DNA from: Parvibaculum sp045863935
Lineage (GTDB): Bacteria > Pseudomonadota > Alphaproteobacteria > Parvibaculales > Parvibaculaceae
Assembly (NCBI RefSeq): GCF_045863935.1
Contig: NZ_BTVP01000001.1
Location: forward strand, 62,001 to 126,000
Direction: 5' to 3'
Length of the DNA: 64,000 nucleotides
The notes beneath the pieces were generated by a model. That model was not told where the DNA came from. It made no database searches and was given only the letters and a program-made list of their open reading frames with translations. How positions within the stretch are numbered: the first letter of the stretch is position 1; each line of letters starts with the position of its first letter. The position numbers and the translations under genes are program-made. Below, in pieces: positions 8,895 through 17,712 of this stretch.

Positions 8895-11522
8895 TCAGGC
8901 CACGATGTTGACGATCTTGCCAGGCACGACGATGACCTTGCGGACGGGTTTTCCATCGATCGCCTTCTCCACCTTGTCGAGCGCGAGCGCCGCGCGTTCC
9001 ACCGTTTCCCTGTCCGCGTCGCGAGCGATGGTCAGCTCGTCGCGGCGCTTGCCGTTCACCTGAACGGCAATGGTGATGGAGTCTTCCACGAGGAGGGCCT
9101 TGTCGGCAACCGGCCATTCGGTGCCGGTCAGCGGCGTCTCGTGTCCGAGCGTCTCCCAGCACTCCTCCGCAAGATGCGGCATCATCGGGCCGACGATCTG
9201 GACGATGAGCTCCAGCGCCTCGCGCAGCGCCCATTTCGCATCGTCCTTCTTCGGTTCCGCAGGTGCGAAAGCGGCGATCGCGTTGGCGAGTTCGTAGACG
9301 CGGGCAACGGCCCTGTTGAAGCGCAGATTGTCGAAGTCGTCGGCCGCCGCCGCCAGCGCCTGATGCGCGGCCCGGCGCAGCGCCATCGCCTCTTCGCTGA
9401 AAGCCGTCGGCATGGCCGCGCCCTTCGGCGCGATGCTTCCTGCGGCGCCGCTCACCATGCGCCAGAGGCGCTGCGTGAAGCGCCAGGCGCCTTCCGCGCC
9501 CTGGTCGGACCATTGCACGTCGCGGTCGGGCGGACTGTCGGACAGCATGAACCAGCGCGCGGTGTCGGCGCCGTATTTCGCGATGATGTCTTCGGGGTCG
9601 ACCGTATTCTTTTTCGACTTCGACATCTTCTCGACGGAGCCGATGCGGATCGGCGCGCCCGTTTCCACATGCTTCGCGACGCGCTTGCCGTCCACCGTCT
9701 CGATCGCGACTTCCTCCGGCGGCACCCAGCGGCCTTGTTCGTCGCGATAGGTCTCGTGGTTCACCATGCCTTGCGTGAAGAGCCCGGCAAAAGGTTCGTC
9801 GAGCGAAAGATGCCCGGTCTTGTGCATGGCGCGGGTGAAGAAGCGCGCATAGAGAAGGTGCAGGATCGCATGCTCGATGCCGCCGATATATTGATCGACG
9901 GGCAGCCAGCGATTTGCGGTTTCCTTGTCCGTTGGCGTCTTTGCATCCGGCGCGGTGAAGCGCGCGAAATACCAGGAGCTGTCGACGAAAGTATCGAACG
10001 TGTCCGTCTCGCGGCGCGCCGGGCTGCCGCATTCGGGGCAGTCTACCTGCTTCCATGTCGGATGGCGGTCGAGCGGATTGCCGGGCTGGTCGAACGTCAC
10101 GTCGTCGGGCAGCACGACCGGCAATTGATCGCGCGGCACCGGCACGACGCCGCAGGCCTCGCAATGGATCACGGGGATCGGGCAGCCCCAATAGCGCTGC
10201 CGCGAAATGCCCCAGTCGCGCAGGCGGTAGTTGACCGTGCCTTCGCCGAGGCCGAGCGCTTCGAGCTTTTCGATCGCAGCGCGCTTTGCGGCGGTGACGT
10301 CGAGGCCGTTCAGGAACTCCGAATTGACGGCGACGCCGTCGCCCGTGAAGGCGTCGGTGCCGGCGATGAGTTCGGCGCCCCATGCGGGATCTTCCGCGCG
10401 GTCCTTCGGCGTGACCACGGGAATGATGGGGAGCCCGTATTTTTTTGCGAAGTCGAAGTCGCGCTGGTCATGGGCGGGGCAGGCGAAGATCGCGCCGGTG
10501 CCATATTCCATCAGCACGAAATTCGCGACATAGACCGGGAGCGTCTTGCCTTCCATGAAAGGATGGCGGGCGGTGAGGCCGGTGTCGAAACCCATCTTCT
10601 CTGCCGTCTCGATCGCTTCTTCCGACGTGCCGATCTGGTCGCATTTGCGGATGAAGTCCTGGAGCGCCGGATTGTCCTTGGCAAGCGCCTGCGTTAGCGG
10701 ATGATGCGGGGAGAGCGCGCAGAAGCTCGCGCCGAAAAGCGTGTCCGGGCGTGTCGTGAAAATTTCGAGCCTGTGGTCCGCTTCGCCGGGCACGCCGTCG
10801 AGCGGAAAGAAGACGCGCGCGCCTTCGGAGCGGCCGATCCAGTTCCTCTGCATCAGCCGGACCTTTTCCGGCCAGTGCGTCAGCGTCTCAAGACCGTCGA
10901 GCAGGTCGTCGGCGAAATCCGAAATCTTCAGGAACCATTGCGTGAGTTCGCGCCGCTCGACGAGCGCGCCAGAGCGCCAGCCGCGGCCGTCGATCACCTG
11001 CTCGTTCGCGAGCACCGTGTTGTCGACCGGGTCCCAGTTCACCATGCTCTTGCGGCGGGTGACGATGCCGGCGTCCAGCATGTCGAGAAAAAGTGCCTGC
11101 TCCTGGCCGTAATATTCGGGATCGCAGGTTGCGAATTCGCGGCTCCAGTCGATCGCAAGGCCGATCGATTTCAGCTGCGCACGCATGGCTGCGATGTTGT
11201 CGTAGGTCCAGCCCTTGGGATGGACGTTCTTTTCCATCGCCGCATTCTCGGCCGGCATGCCGAAAGCATCCCAGCCCATCGGGTGCAGCACGTTGTAGCC
11301 GCGCGCGCGCCGGAAGCGCGCGATCGCATCGCCGATCGTGTAGTTGCGGACATGGCCCATGTGAATGCGCCCCGACGGATAGGGGAACATTTCGAGAACA
11401 TAATATTTGGGTTTGCCGTTCGCGCCTTCGTCAGCAGGATCGCGGGTCAGGAAGTCGCCGCGCTCCTCCCAGATCTTCTGCCATTTCGGCTCGACGGTGC
11501 GCGCATTGTAACGTGTGGACAT
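8895..11522 (-). CDS. leuS: Leucine--tRNA ligase
   Basis: An 875-residue class I aminoacyl-tRNA synthetase. The HIGH-type motif is PSGRIHMGHVRNY (HMGH at about residues 54-57) and the KMSKS motif lies in EKMSKSKKNTVDPED (about residue 630). The editing domain has TTRPDTLFGASF, and a zinc-ribbon-like pair of Cys clusters occurs in CEACGVVPVP ... VDCPECGSPAR. Length is as expected for bacterial LeuRS. It follows the DUF3576 lipoprotein by 93 bp and is tightly linked to lptE and holA. Confidence 0.98.
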   Translation of the reverse strand: MSTRYNARTVEPKWQKIWEERGDFLTRDPADEGANGKPKYYVLEMFPYPSGRIHMGHVRNYTIGDAIARFRRARGYNVLHPMGWDAFGMPAENAAMEKNVHPKGWTYDNIAAMRAQLKSIGLAIDWSREFATCDPEYYGQEQALFLDMLDAGIVTRRKSMVNWDPVDNTVLANEQVIDGRGWRSGALVERRELTQWFLKISDFADDLLDGLETLTHWPEKVRLMQRNWIGRSEGARVFFPLDGVPGEADHRLEIFTTRPDTLFGASFCALSPHHPLTQALAKDNPALQDFIRKCDQIGTSEEAIETAEKMGFDTGLTARHPFMEGKTLPVYVANFVLMEYGTGAIFACPAHDQRDFDFAKKYGLPIIPVVTPKDRAEDPAWGAELIAGTDAFTGDGVAVNSEFLNGLDVTAAKRAAIEKLEALGLGEGTVNYRLRDWGISRQRYWGCPIPVIHCEACGVVPVPRDQLPVVLPDDVTFDQPGNPLDRHPTWKQVDCPECGSPARRETDTFDTFVDSSWYFARFTAPDAKTPTDKETANRWLPVDQYIGGIEHAILHLLYARFFTRAMHKTGHLSLDEPFAGLFTQGMVNHETYRDEQGRWVPPEEVAIETVDGKRVAKHVETGAPIRIGSVEKMSKSKKNTVDPEDIIAKYGADTARWFMLSDSPPDRDVQWSDQGAEGAWRFTQRLWRMVSGAAGSIAPKGAAMPTAFSEEAMALRRAAHQALAAAADDFDNLRFNRAVARVYELANAIAAFAPAEPKKDDAKWALREALELIVQIVGPMMPHLAEECWETLGHETPLTGTEWPVADKALLVEDSITIAVQVNGKRRDELTIARDADRETVERAALALDKVEKAIDGKPVRKVIVVPGKIVNIVA

Positions 11523-11615
11523 GGTCTTGCGGGATCTCTCGGACGGGACCGGGGCGGAGGCGGGTGCCCTGGCCCTCTCCCCGAGCGCGTGCCCCGCTGT
11601 CCGCCCGTTCCGGGC

Positions 11616-12179
11616 TTACTTCTGTTCCTGCGCCTCGATCGTGTTGATGCGAAGCTGGCGGGCGCGGACGAGAATGGCGTTCTCGATCTGCGGGCCTGTG
11701 GAGTTGGCGACGGGCGCGTCGACCCATTCGCCGTTTTCGGCCTTGTTCTGGCGGAAAACGGCCACTTTGACGCCATCGGCGCGGAGCCGCTTGTCGAGAA
11801 TATAGACCGTCACCTTGAAGCGTTCGCCGGCCGCCTTCGGGTCCTGGTACCAGTCGGTGATGATGACGCCGCCGAAGGGGTCGGCGGAGGCGAGCGGCAT
11901 GAAGGAAATCGTGTCGAGCGAGGCGCGCCACAGGAAGCTGTTCACGCCGATGCCGCCGCCGCCGAGATTTTCTTCCGCGCCGCCGCCGAAGAGTTTCAGG
12001 CCGTCCTCGCCGAAGACGGATTCGCGTTCCTTGCCCGTCGGATTATTGGGGCCGCCCTGGCCCGTCGGCTGGCCGGGGAAGTTCGATTCCGAGGGTCCGC
12101 ATGCCGCAAGGCCCAGAAAGGCAGCGCAAAGAAGCGCCGCGACGGTCGATTTCGCGCGTGTCAGTCCGTGATAGGTCAT
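11616..12179 (-). CDS. DUF3576-family lipoprotein
   Basis: A 187-residue protein with a lipoprotein signal: a hydrophobic stretch (VAALLCAAFLGLAAC) ends in lipobox LAAC, with mature start CGPSESNFPG. A Gly/Pro/Asn-rich linker and a conserved globular part (NSFLWRASLDTISFMPLASADPFGGVIITDWY) follow, typical of DUF3576 proteins in alphaproteobacteria. Function is unknown; the location is presumably periplasmic, tethered to a membrane. It is the first gene of the leuS-lptE-holA run. The ATG at 12179 is used because it leads directly into the signal peptide. Confidence 0.85.
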   Translation of the reverse strand: MTYHGLTRAKSTVAALLCAAFLGLAACGPSESNFPGQPTGQGGPNNPTGKERESVFGEDGLKLFGGGAEENLGGGGIGVNSFLWRASLDTISFMPLASADPFGGVIITDWYQDPKAAGERFKVTVYILDKRLRADGVKVAVFRQNKAENGEWVDAPVANSTGPQIENAILVRARQLRINTIEAQEQK

Positions 12180-12779
12180 CAATTTACGGCAAGCCTCTCG
12201 CGTTGCGCCCCTCTGTCCGCCGTCTCTTGCGTGATCGGCATGCGGAGAGCAAGTGAATTCGCATGTCCGGCGCGTTCCGCAGCCGGCGCGCCTTTTATAG
12301 CGAGATAAAGCCTTCCCCCGCAATCGCACATATCCCGGGAAGATCTCCCTCCCTTCGCCCTGCGGGCGCCCGCCGCAAATGCCGGGAGCGGCGGACAGGC
12401 AGGGAAGTGTGACCAGCAAAGCACAATATGGTGAGGGCCGATGCGCCTTCCGCTCCTCGTCCGCACCTGCCGGAACACCGGCTTCGTGCAAAGGAGTCCG
12501 CTTGAACGCTGAACAACTCGCTCCGTGGACAGGCATTCTCCGGCCAGGCAATCGCATTGGTTAACGGTCGTATCCGGATTTGTGCCCTTTCCGCAACATC
12601 GACTGACATTCCATCGTCATGCGGAGAGGTTTGCTTGACCCGAGGCGCTTATCAACGGATTAATCGGGCATGCGCTCGGGGGGCAGTTTCGGTCGGCCCG
12701 GCGATGCACGAGCCACGGGGGAAGTTTTCCACTGGCTCGTTCAAATGGAACAGCTCTTAGCTGATACTGCGAGGAACAC
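12180..12779. other. 600-bp gene-free region between the DUF3576 gene and the porin gene
   Basis: Divergent intergenic region. The short open frames here have no recognisable protein character. A weak promoter-like pair (TTGACC at 12635-12640 followed 17 bp later by GATTAA) could serve the porin gene, implying a leader of over 100 bases. I see no strong hairpin or repeat. Confidence 0.5.
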
Positions 12780-13904
12780 ATGAAAAAGACACTCCTTGGG
12801 ACGACTGCTCTCGTCTCGGCCGGCCTCATCGCCGGTCCGGCGCTTGCGAGCGATCCGCTGACCGTTACGGTCGGCGGCACCGTGACGGCCGGTTTCTACG
12901 TCATTGATGCCGACGATTTTGGCGGCGCGTCCTTTCAGGACACGGCCGTGAAGCTTGTCGCGCGCAACATCGACATCAAGGCCGAAGGCACGCTGGACAA
13001 TGGCATGGTTGCCGGCGTTCTCGCGACGCTCTCGCTCGGTGACGACTGGAACTCGCACTTCAACAACAACGACGCGACGTTCCGCGAACTCTTCGCCTAT
13101 CTCGAAGGCGGCTTCGGCCGGTTCGAAATCGGCGGCACGGACGGTTCGGCCTTCAAGATGCACTACACCTCGCCCTGGTTCGTGCCGGGCAACGGTGTCG
13201 ACAGCCCGAACATCCTGAACTCGTTCGGCGCGACGAGCGTGACCACGGGTTATGGCTTCCGTCATTCGACGTTCTCGCTGATGGCGGCGGATGCAAACAA
13301 GGTGACCTATTTCACCCCGCGCTTCGCTGGCTTCCAGCTCGGTCTCTCCTACACGCCGGAGACGACCTTCAACGGTCCGAACCCGAACGGCCTTGGTCTC
13401 GTTGCGAATAATACCTCGATCGAGGATGTGGTCGAAGTCGCGCTCAACTATGCCGGCTCCTTCGGCAGCGTCGATCTCGGTGTGGACGGCTTCTACGTGT
13501 CGGGCGATGCCCCGACGGCAACAGCGGGCGATCCCGAGGAACTCGGCTTCGGTGCCAATATCGGCTTCGCCGGCTTCACGCTCGGTGGCGCCTGGTACCA
13601 GTCGGAAGATCTTTTCCTGACCTCCGTTCCGGTCCCGAGCACTGTGGGTCTCGAAGAGGAAGTCTGGACCGTTGGTCTCTCCTATGGCACGGGTCCGTGG
13701 ACGGTTGGCGTTGCTTACCTCGAGGACGAGATTTCGTTCCCCGGTGCATCGAGCGACATCACGACTTGGCAGGCCGGTGGCGGTTACAATCTCGGCTCGG
13801 GCGTCGACGTGGGCCTCGATCTTCAGATGAGCGAGATCACGGGCTTCGGCGGCGGTAGCTGGGAATCCCAGTCGGCTGGTCTCGTTCTCTCCGTTTCGTT
13901 CTAA
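12780..13904 (+). CDS. Outer-membrane porin, Gram-negative porin type
   Basis: A 374-residue protein with a classical signal peptide (MKKTLLGTTALVSAGLIAGPALA, cut before SDPL). The mature part is rich in alternating hydrophobic and Gly residues and ends in SAGLVLSVSF, the C-terminal aromatic residue that marks outer-membrane barrels. VTVGGTVTAGFYV, GGFGRFEIGGTDGSAFKMHY and YFTPRFAGFQLGLSYTPE are typical of alphaproteobacterial general porins. A strong intrinsic terminator follows. The solute cannot be inferred. The gene appears monocistronic. Confidence 0.93.
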   Translation: MKKTLLGTTALVSAGLIAGPALASDPLTVTVGGTVTAGFYVIDADDFGGASFQDTAVKLVARNIDIKAEGTLDNGMVAGVLATLSLGDDWNSHFNNNDATFRELFAYLEGGFGRFEIGGTDGSAFKMHYTSPWFVPGNGVDSPNILNSFGATSVTTGYGFRHSTFSLMAADANKVTYFTPRFAGFQLGLSYTPETTFNGPNPNGLGLVANNTSIEDVVEVALNYAGSFGSVDLGVDGFYVSGDAPTATAGDPEELGFGANIGFAGFTLGGAWYQSEDLFLTSVPVPSTVGLEEEVWTVGLSYGTGPWTVGVAYLEDEISFPGASSDITTWQAGGGYNLGSGVDVGLDLQMSEITGFGGGSWESQSAGLVLSVSF

Positions 13905-13950
13905 TCATTTCTGCGATCAGTTCGCTTCGAAGAAGCAAATCTAAGATTAG

Positions 13951-13983
13951 AGAGCGGGTACAAGACCCGCTCTCTTTTTTTTG
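13951..13983 (+). terminator. Intrinsic terminator of the porin gene
   Basis: AGAGCGGGT (13951-13959) pairs with ACCCGCTCT (13965-13973) around a 5-base loop and is followed by a run of eight or more T residues. Confidence 0.93.
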
Positions 13984-14045
13984 CCTGCGCAAATTGCTAG
14001 GTATGGCGCCGACAACCGATAAATGACAGCGCGAGAGGTCGCGAT

Positions 14046-14918
14046 ATGGGCGCCCTGATCTGGCTTGCCTCCTATCCGAAGTCCGGCAACACATGGATGC
14101 GCAGCTTCCTGCACAATCTTTTCAGGAACAGCCATCAGCCGGTCAACATCAACGAGATCGACGATTTCTGCCTGGGCGGTTCCGTCGCGCAGTGGTACCG
14201 GCGCTATACATCGACGCCGCTGCGGGAAATGAGCGACGAAGAAACGGCGCGCTACCGGATGCAGGTGCAGCGCGACTTTACGACCGTCTTTCCTGACTCA
14301 GTATTCGTCAAGACCCACAATTATCTCGGCGAGCGTAACGGCGTTCCGCTGCATAATATGGAGGTGACGGCGGGCGCAATTTACATCGTCCGGAATCCGC
14401 TTGATGTCGTATTGTCAATGATGCCTCACTACGACATCTCACTGGAAGAGGCGATCATTGCGTTGGCGAATGAGGATGCGGGTACCGTCCGCACGGAATC
14501 GCATGCACCGGAGGTTTACGGATCGTGGTCCACAAATGTGCGCACATGGACTCGAACACCGAGCCCTGGACTACTGGTTGTGCGCTACGAGGATATGCTC
14601 GACAAACCGCGCAAGACCTTCAAACAGGTTGCGACGTTTCTCGGAGTCAGACCCTCACCGGACAGGCTCGAGCGCGCGATCAGGTTTTCATCCTTTAAGG
14701 TGCTGAAGGCCCAGGAAGAGAAGGCCGGCTTTAAAGAACGGCCGAAAGTGTCCCGGAATTTCTTCCGCGAGGGCAAGCGGGATCAATGGCGCGAGAAGCT
14801 GACGCCCGATCAGGTGCGGCAGATCATATCGGTTCATCACGAGCAGATGGAGCGCTTCGGCTATATCCCCCACGATTACCGCGATGCCGTGCCGGCGCCA
14901 TCCGCCGCCAGCGCGTAA
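14046..14918 (+). CDS. Sulfotransferase-domain protein 1 of a tandem pair
   Basis: A 290-residue cytosolic PAPS-dependent sulfotransferase. The 5'-phosphosulfate loop YPKSGNTW is at residues 10-17, and the 3'-phosphate motif YIVRNPLDVVLS is at about residues 116-127. The C-terminal FFREGKRDQWREKLT corresponds to the family's R-x-G-x2-G-x-W-K-type PAPS motif, with the second Gly replaced (KRDQW). The acceptor cannot be inferred. The paralog at 14952 starts 33 bp downstream and shares an almost identical N-terminus, so this is a tandem duplication. The pair is probably one transcription unit. Confidence 0.92.
   Translation: MGALIWLASYPKSGNTWMRSFLHNLFRNSHQPVNINEIDDFCLGGSVAQWYRRYTSTPLREMSDEETARYRMQVQRDFTTVFPDSVFVKTHNYLGERNGVPLHNMEVTAGAIYIVRNPLDVVLSMMPHYDISLEEAIIALANEDAGTVRTESHAPEVYGSWSTNVRTWTRTPSPGLLVVRYEDMLDKPRKTFKQVATFLGVRPSPDRLERAIRFSSFKVLKAQEEKAGFKERPKVSRNFFREGKRDQWREKLTPDQVRQIISVHHEQMERFGYIPHDYRDAVPAPSAASA
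14056..14092 (+). repeat. 37-bp direct repeat, copy 1 (sulfotransferase PAPS-loop region)
   Basis: A 37-base stretch starting TGATCTGGCTTGCCTCC, covering the PAPS-binding loop codons, is identical to 14962-14998, while the rest of the two genes has diverged strongly. Confidence 0.85.
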
Positions 14919-14951
14919 CATGACGCGAACGGAAGAGATTGGCTCGATTTC

Positions 14952-15794
14952 ATGGGCGCGTTGATCTGGCTTGCCTCCTATCCGAAGTCCGGCAACACGT
15001 GGATGCGCGTCTTTCTGCTCAACCTGTTGCGCGACAAGGATGAGCCGCTCGACATCAACAAGATGGCTTCGTTCAGTCCGATGGATGCCGCGCGGGCCTG
15101 GTATGAACCCTTTGCATCTGCCCCGCTTGAGAAGCTTGGCGAACCGGAAATTGCCGGACTCCTTCCCGCCGGACACAAGCGCATCACCGAATTGCGGCCC
15201 GATCCCATTCTCGTGAAGACCCATAATTTTTTCGGCAGCTGGCATGGCGTGCCCCTGCAGACAGCCGCCGTTTCGGCGGGTGCCGTCTATATCGTGCGCA
15301 ATCCGCTCGACGTTGTCCTTTCGGTCCGCAGTCACTTCGGTATGCCCGACATCGACCGGGCGATCGGATATATCGCCAACGAGAATATGGGAGCCAGGTT
15401 AAGCCGTGAGAGGATGCCTGAATTCTTTCGCAGCTGGTCCGGACATGTGCGAAGCTGGATAGAGAAAGCCAATCCAAAAATTCACGTGGTGAAATACGAA
15501 GATATTGTGGATGCACCGAACGTTCAGTTCGGGCGGATCAGCCGGGTTCTTGGCATCCCGGCGAATGAGAAGCAGATCGATCGTGCGATCCGCTTTGCCT
15601 CCTTCGAACAGCTGCAAAAGCAGGAGGCAGAACACGGTTTCGCTGAAAGAGCGCCGAATTCCGACACCTTCTTCAGGCAGGGAAAAAGCGGCGGCTGGCG
15701 GGAAACGTTAACCCGCGAGCAGGTCGAGCGGATTGTTGCCGATCATCGCGAACAGATGGAGCGGTTCGGCTATATCCCCGAAGAGTATCGCTGA
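14952..15794 (+). CDS. Sulfotransferase-domain protein 2 of a tandem pair
   Basis: A 280-residue paralog of the preceding gene. It carries YPKSGNTW (residues 10-17), YIVRNPLDVVLS (about residues 112-123), and a C-terminal FFRQGKSGGWRETLT that fits the PAPS motif better than copy 1 (GKSGGW). The acceptor is unknown; family members sulfate lipids, carbohydrates and small molecules. Its last 25 bases overlap the 3' end of the convergent thiamine-phosphate-synthase-like gene. Confidence 0.92.
   Translation: MGALIWLASYPKSGNTWMRVFLLNLLRDKDEPLDINKMASFSPMDAARAWYEPFASAPLEKLGEPEIAGLLPAGHKRITELRPDPILVKTHNFFGSWHGVPLQTAAVSAGAVYIVRNPLDVVLSVRSHFGMPDIDRAIGYIANENMGARLSRERMPEFFRSWSGHVRSWIEKANPKIHVVKYEDIVDAPNVQFGRISRVLGIPANEKQIDRAIRFASFEQLQKQEAEHGFAERAPNSDTFFRQGKSGGWRETLTREQVERIVADHREQMERFGYIPEEYR
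14962..14998 (+). repeat. 37-bp direct repeat, copy 2 (sulfotransferase PAPS-loop region)
   Basis: Identical to 14056-14092, 906 bp upstream. It encodes part of the shared N-terminus LIWLASYPKSGNT. Confidence 0.85.
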
Positions 15795-16396
15795 TGCAGA
15801 AGGAAGCCGATGCCCGCGACGCCCGCAATGCCGGTTCCCTGCAAGCGGCGGATGTGCGTTTCGTCCGTGATCCCGCCAAGGGCATAGGCCGGCATGCCGA
15901 GCGCGCCTGCAAGCATCGCGAGACGGGCAAGCCGGACGACGCCCAGCACCTTTCCGCCGGGATGACTTTCCGTCGGCAGGACGGGAGAGATGAGCACGGC
16001 GTCCGCCCCGGCTCTTGCTGCTTCGATCACCGCCCTCTCCGAATGACATGCCGCGGTGACCAGAACATGCGCCGCGATGCCGCGACAGCGGCCGATATCG
16101 CGCTCGGGCAGATGGATGCCGGCGATGCCGAGCCGCCCGCCAAGCTTCGGGCTGCCTGCAACGAAAAGGACGCAGGTTTTTTTTCGTGCGGCCGCGGTGA
16201 GGCGTCTCGCCGTCTCATAATCGGGCTTTTCGTCATAGGCGCGCCATATCAGTGCGCTGCCACGCGGCAGAGCGGCAAGCGCCGCCCAGGGGTCGGGAAG
16301 ACGCTTTGGGCCGGTCATCGCGATGAGGGCGACCGATGTTCTATCGGGATCGAGATAGCGCACCGCGCGCACAACCCGGTCCAAATCCTTTCTCAT
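15770..16396 (-). CDS. Thiamine phosphate synthase-like protein (ThiE/TenI superfamily)
   Basis: A 208-residue TIM-barrel protein. GIHLPERD corresponds to the ThiE GVHLGQxD motif, AGADAVLISPVLPTESHPG to the phosphate-binding xPVFPT loop, and YALGGI to the final glycine motif. The canonical substrate stretches LQLRxK and NDR are replaced (ALIWRAYDEK and VAGSPK), so thiamine phosphate synthase activity is uncertain and a TenI-like or altered role is possible. The start at 16396 lies 46 bp from the divergent yggS-type gene. The 3' end overlaps sulfotransferase 2. Confidence 0.75.
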   Translation of the reverse strand: MRKDLDRVVRAVRYLDPDRTSVALIAMTGPKRLPDPWAALAALPRGSALIWRAYDEKPDYETARRLTAAARKKTCVLFVAGSPKLGGRLGIAGIHLPERDIGRCRGIAAHVLVTAACHSERAVIEAARAGADAVLISPVLPTESHPGGKVLGVVRLARLAMLAGALGMPAYALGGITDETHIRRLQGTGIAGVAGIGFLLHQRYSSGI

Positions 16397-16442
16397 CTTG
16401 TCTCCAAAACGTCCTGCCACTAGCTTCGCCGAGACTATGCCA

Positions 16443-17114
16443 ATGACCGATAACAACGCCAACAGGAACGAAACACCGAAGGCGCGCCTTGACGCCGTTC
16501 GGGACCGGATCGCGCGCGCNNNNNNNNNNNNNNNNNNNNNNNNNNNNNNNNNNNNNNNNNNNNNNNNNNNNNNNNNNNNNNNNNNNNNNNNNNNNNNNNN
16601 NNNNNNNNNNNNNNNNNNNCGCGCGCAGGAAGCAGCCCGGAAGTGGCCTGCATTGCGCGAACGATACGGCGACGTCGAGCTTCATCTGATCGGTCCCTTG
16701 CAGACGAACAAACTCGACGACGCGCTCGATCTCTTCGACGTCCTTCACACGCTGGACCGGCCAAAACTCGCGGAGGCGCTTGTCAAGGCGAGGGAGAAGG
16801 GGCGGACACTGCCCCGGCTCTTCGTGCAGGTGAATACGGGCGACGAACCGCAAAAGGCGGGCCTCGCGCCGAAGGACGTTGACGGGTTTCTCGGGCGGTG
16901 CCGCGAGGAGTGGGCACTCGAGGTCGAGGGGCTCATGTGCATTCCGCCGGTGGACGAAGAACCGGCGCTGCATTTCGCGCTGCTCGACAAGATCGCAAGG
17001 CGGAATGGTCTTGCCGGTCTTTCGATGGGCATGAGCGGCGATTTCGAAACGGCGGTGAAGCTTGGCGCCACGCATGTGCGCGTCGGCAGTGCGCTGTTTG
17101 GAACGCGGGCCTAG
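16443..17114 (+). CDS. YggS/PLPBP-family pyridoxal phosphate homeostasis protein (interrupted by an assembly gap)
   Basis: An alanine-racemase-fold protein that binds PLP and maintains vitamin B6 and amino-acid homeostasis. The C-terminal two thirds are clear: LHLIGPLQTNKLDDALDLFDVLHTLDR, VQVNTGDEPQKAG, GLMCIPP, LSMGMSGDFETAVKLGATHVRVGSALFG. The segment that should contain the PLP lysine (family motif AVSKTK) falls in the 100-N run at 16520-16619. The reading frame matches on both sides if the gap is a multiple of three plus one, but the true gap length is unknown. An ATG six bases upstream (16437) is an alternative start. The 3' end overlaps the convergent L,D-transpeptidase gene by 4 bp. 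Confidence 0.88.
   Translation: MTDNNANRNETPKARLDAVRDRIARXXXXXXXXXXXXXXXXXXXXXXXXXXXXXXXXXXRAQEAARKWPALRERYGDVELHLIGPLQTNKLDDALDLFDVLHTLDRPKLAEALVKAREKGRTLPRLFVQVNTGDEPQKAGLAPKDVDGFLGRCREEWALEVEGLMCIPPVDEEPALHFALLDKIARRNGLAGLSMGMSGDFETAVKLGATHVRVGSALFGTRA
16520..16619. other. Assembly gap (100 N)
   Basis: A run of exactly 100 N, the conventional size for an unknown-length scaffold gap. It is flanked on both sides by alternating CGCGCGC. It removes about 35-40 codons of the yggS-type gene. Confidence 0.99.
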
Positions 17115-17659
17115 GCCTTCTCGATCCGCATCCGCGTTTCAGTTCCGCAGAGCGCAAGAACGCTCAGCATGTCGTCGAGCCGCAGGGCGACGCAACCCTC
17201 CGTCGGCTGCAACTCGCCCCTCTCTTCTCGCGCAAGATGAAAGAAGACGGCACTCCCGGCATAAGGAACGACGGGAGAATCATTGTGCCCAAGGACGACG
17301 ACAAGGTCGTAGAGATGGTCCTCTCGCCACATGGTCTCGGCGCTTGCCGGATAAGGCAGGCGAACCGGACGGTTATAGGCGGGGTCTTCGGGCGCATCGC
17401 ACCATCCGTCCATGGGCGAGATCGGAATGAGCGGCAGGGCCGTCGCGGGCGCTTGCACACGATCCTGACGGTATCTGAGTTCACGCAGAGGAAAAGTTCC
17501 AAGCGGCGTGCTGCCGTCGCCTTCCCGTTTTTTCGCGCTCACGCCGGTGCGGCCGAGGGCGCAGGGAAAGCGGAGATTGCCCACGCGCAATTCGCCGCAG
17601 GTGCTGCCAGGCGAGCCGGTCACGATGATTTCGGTGGCGATGTCTGCGGAAGAAGCCAT
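17111..17659 (-). CDS. L,D-transpeptidase family protein (YkuD domain), no signal peptide seen
   Basis: A 182-residue protein with the YkuD catalytic signature: FFHLAREERGELQPTEGC places the conserved His and the active Cys (PTEGCVAL) as in the family. GDGSTPLGTFPLRELRYR and GHNDSPVVPYAGSAVFFH fit the subfamily annotated as L,D-transpeptidase catalytic domain proteins. Such enzymes cross-link or modify peptidoglycan in the periplasm, but here the N-terminus (MASSADIATEIIVTG) shows no obvious export signal, as is common in this short subfamily. It converges on the yggS-type gene with a 4-bp overlap. Confidence 0.85.
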   Translation of the reverse strand: MASSADIATEIIVTGSPGSTCGELRVGNLRFPCALGRTGVSAKKREGDGSTPLGTFPLRELRYRQDRVQAPATALPLIPISPMDGWCDAPEDPAYNRPVRLPYPASAETMWREDHLYDLVVVLGHNDSPVVPYAGSAVFFHLAREERGELQPTEGCVALRLDDMLSVLALCGTETRMRIEKA

Positions 17660-17712
17660 GACCGCTACAGATTAGGGAGCGCGGCAGGCGGGGGCAATCG
17701 GGCGAAGCGGCC

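Noticed and set aside
12379..12564. Short open frame in the gap before the porin gene
   Set aside because: No start signal, no family features, and unlikely amino-acid composition.
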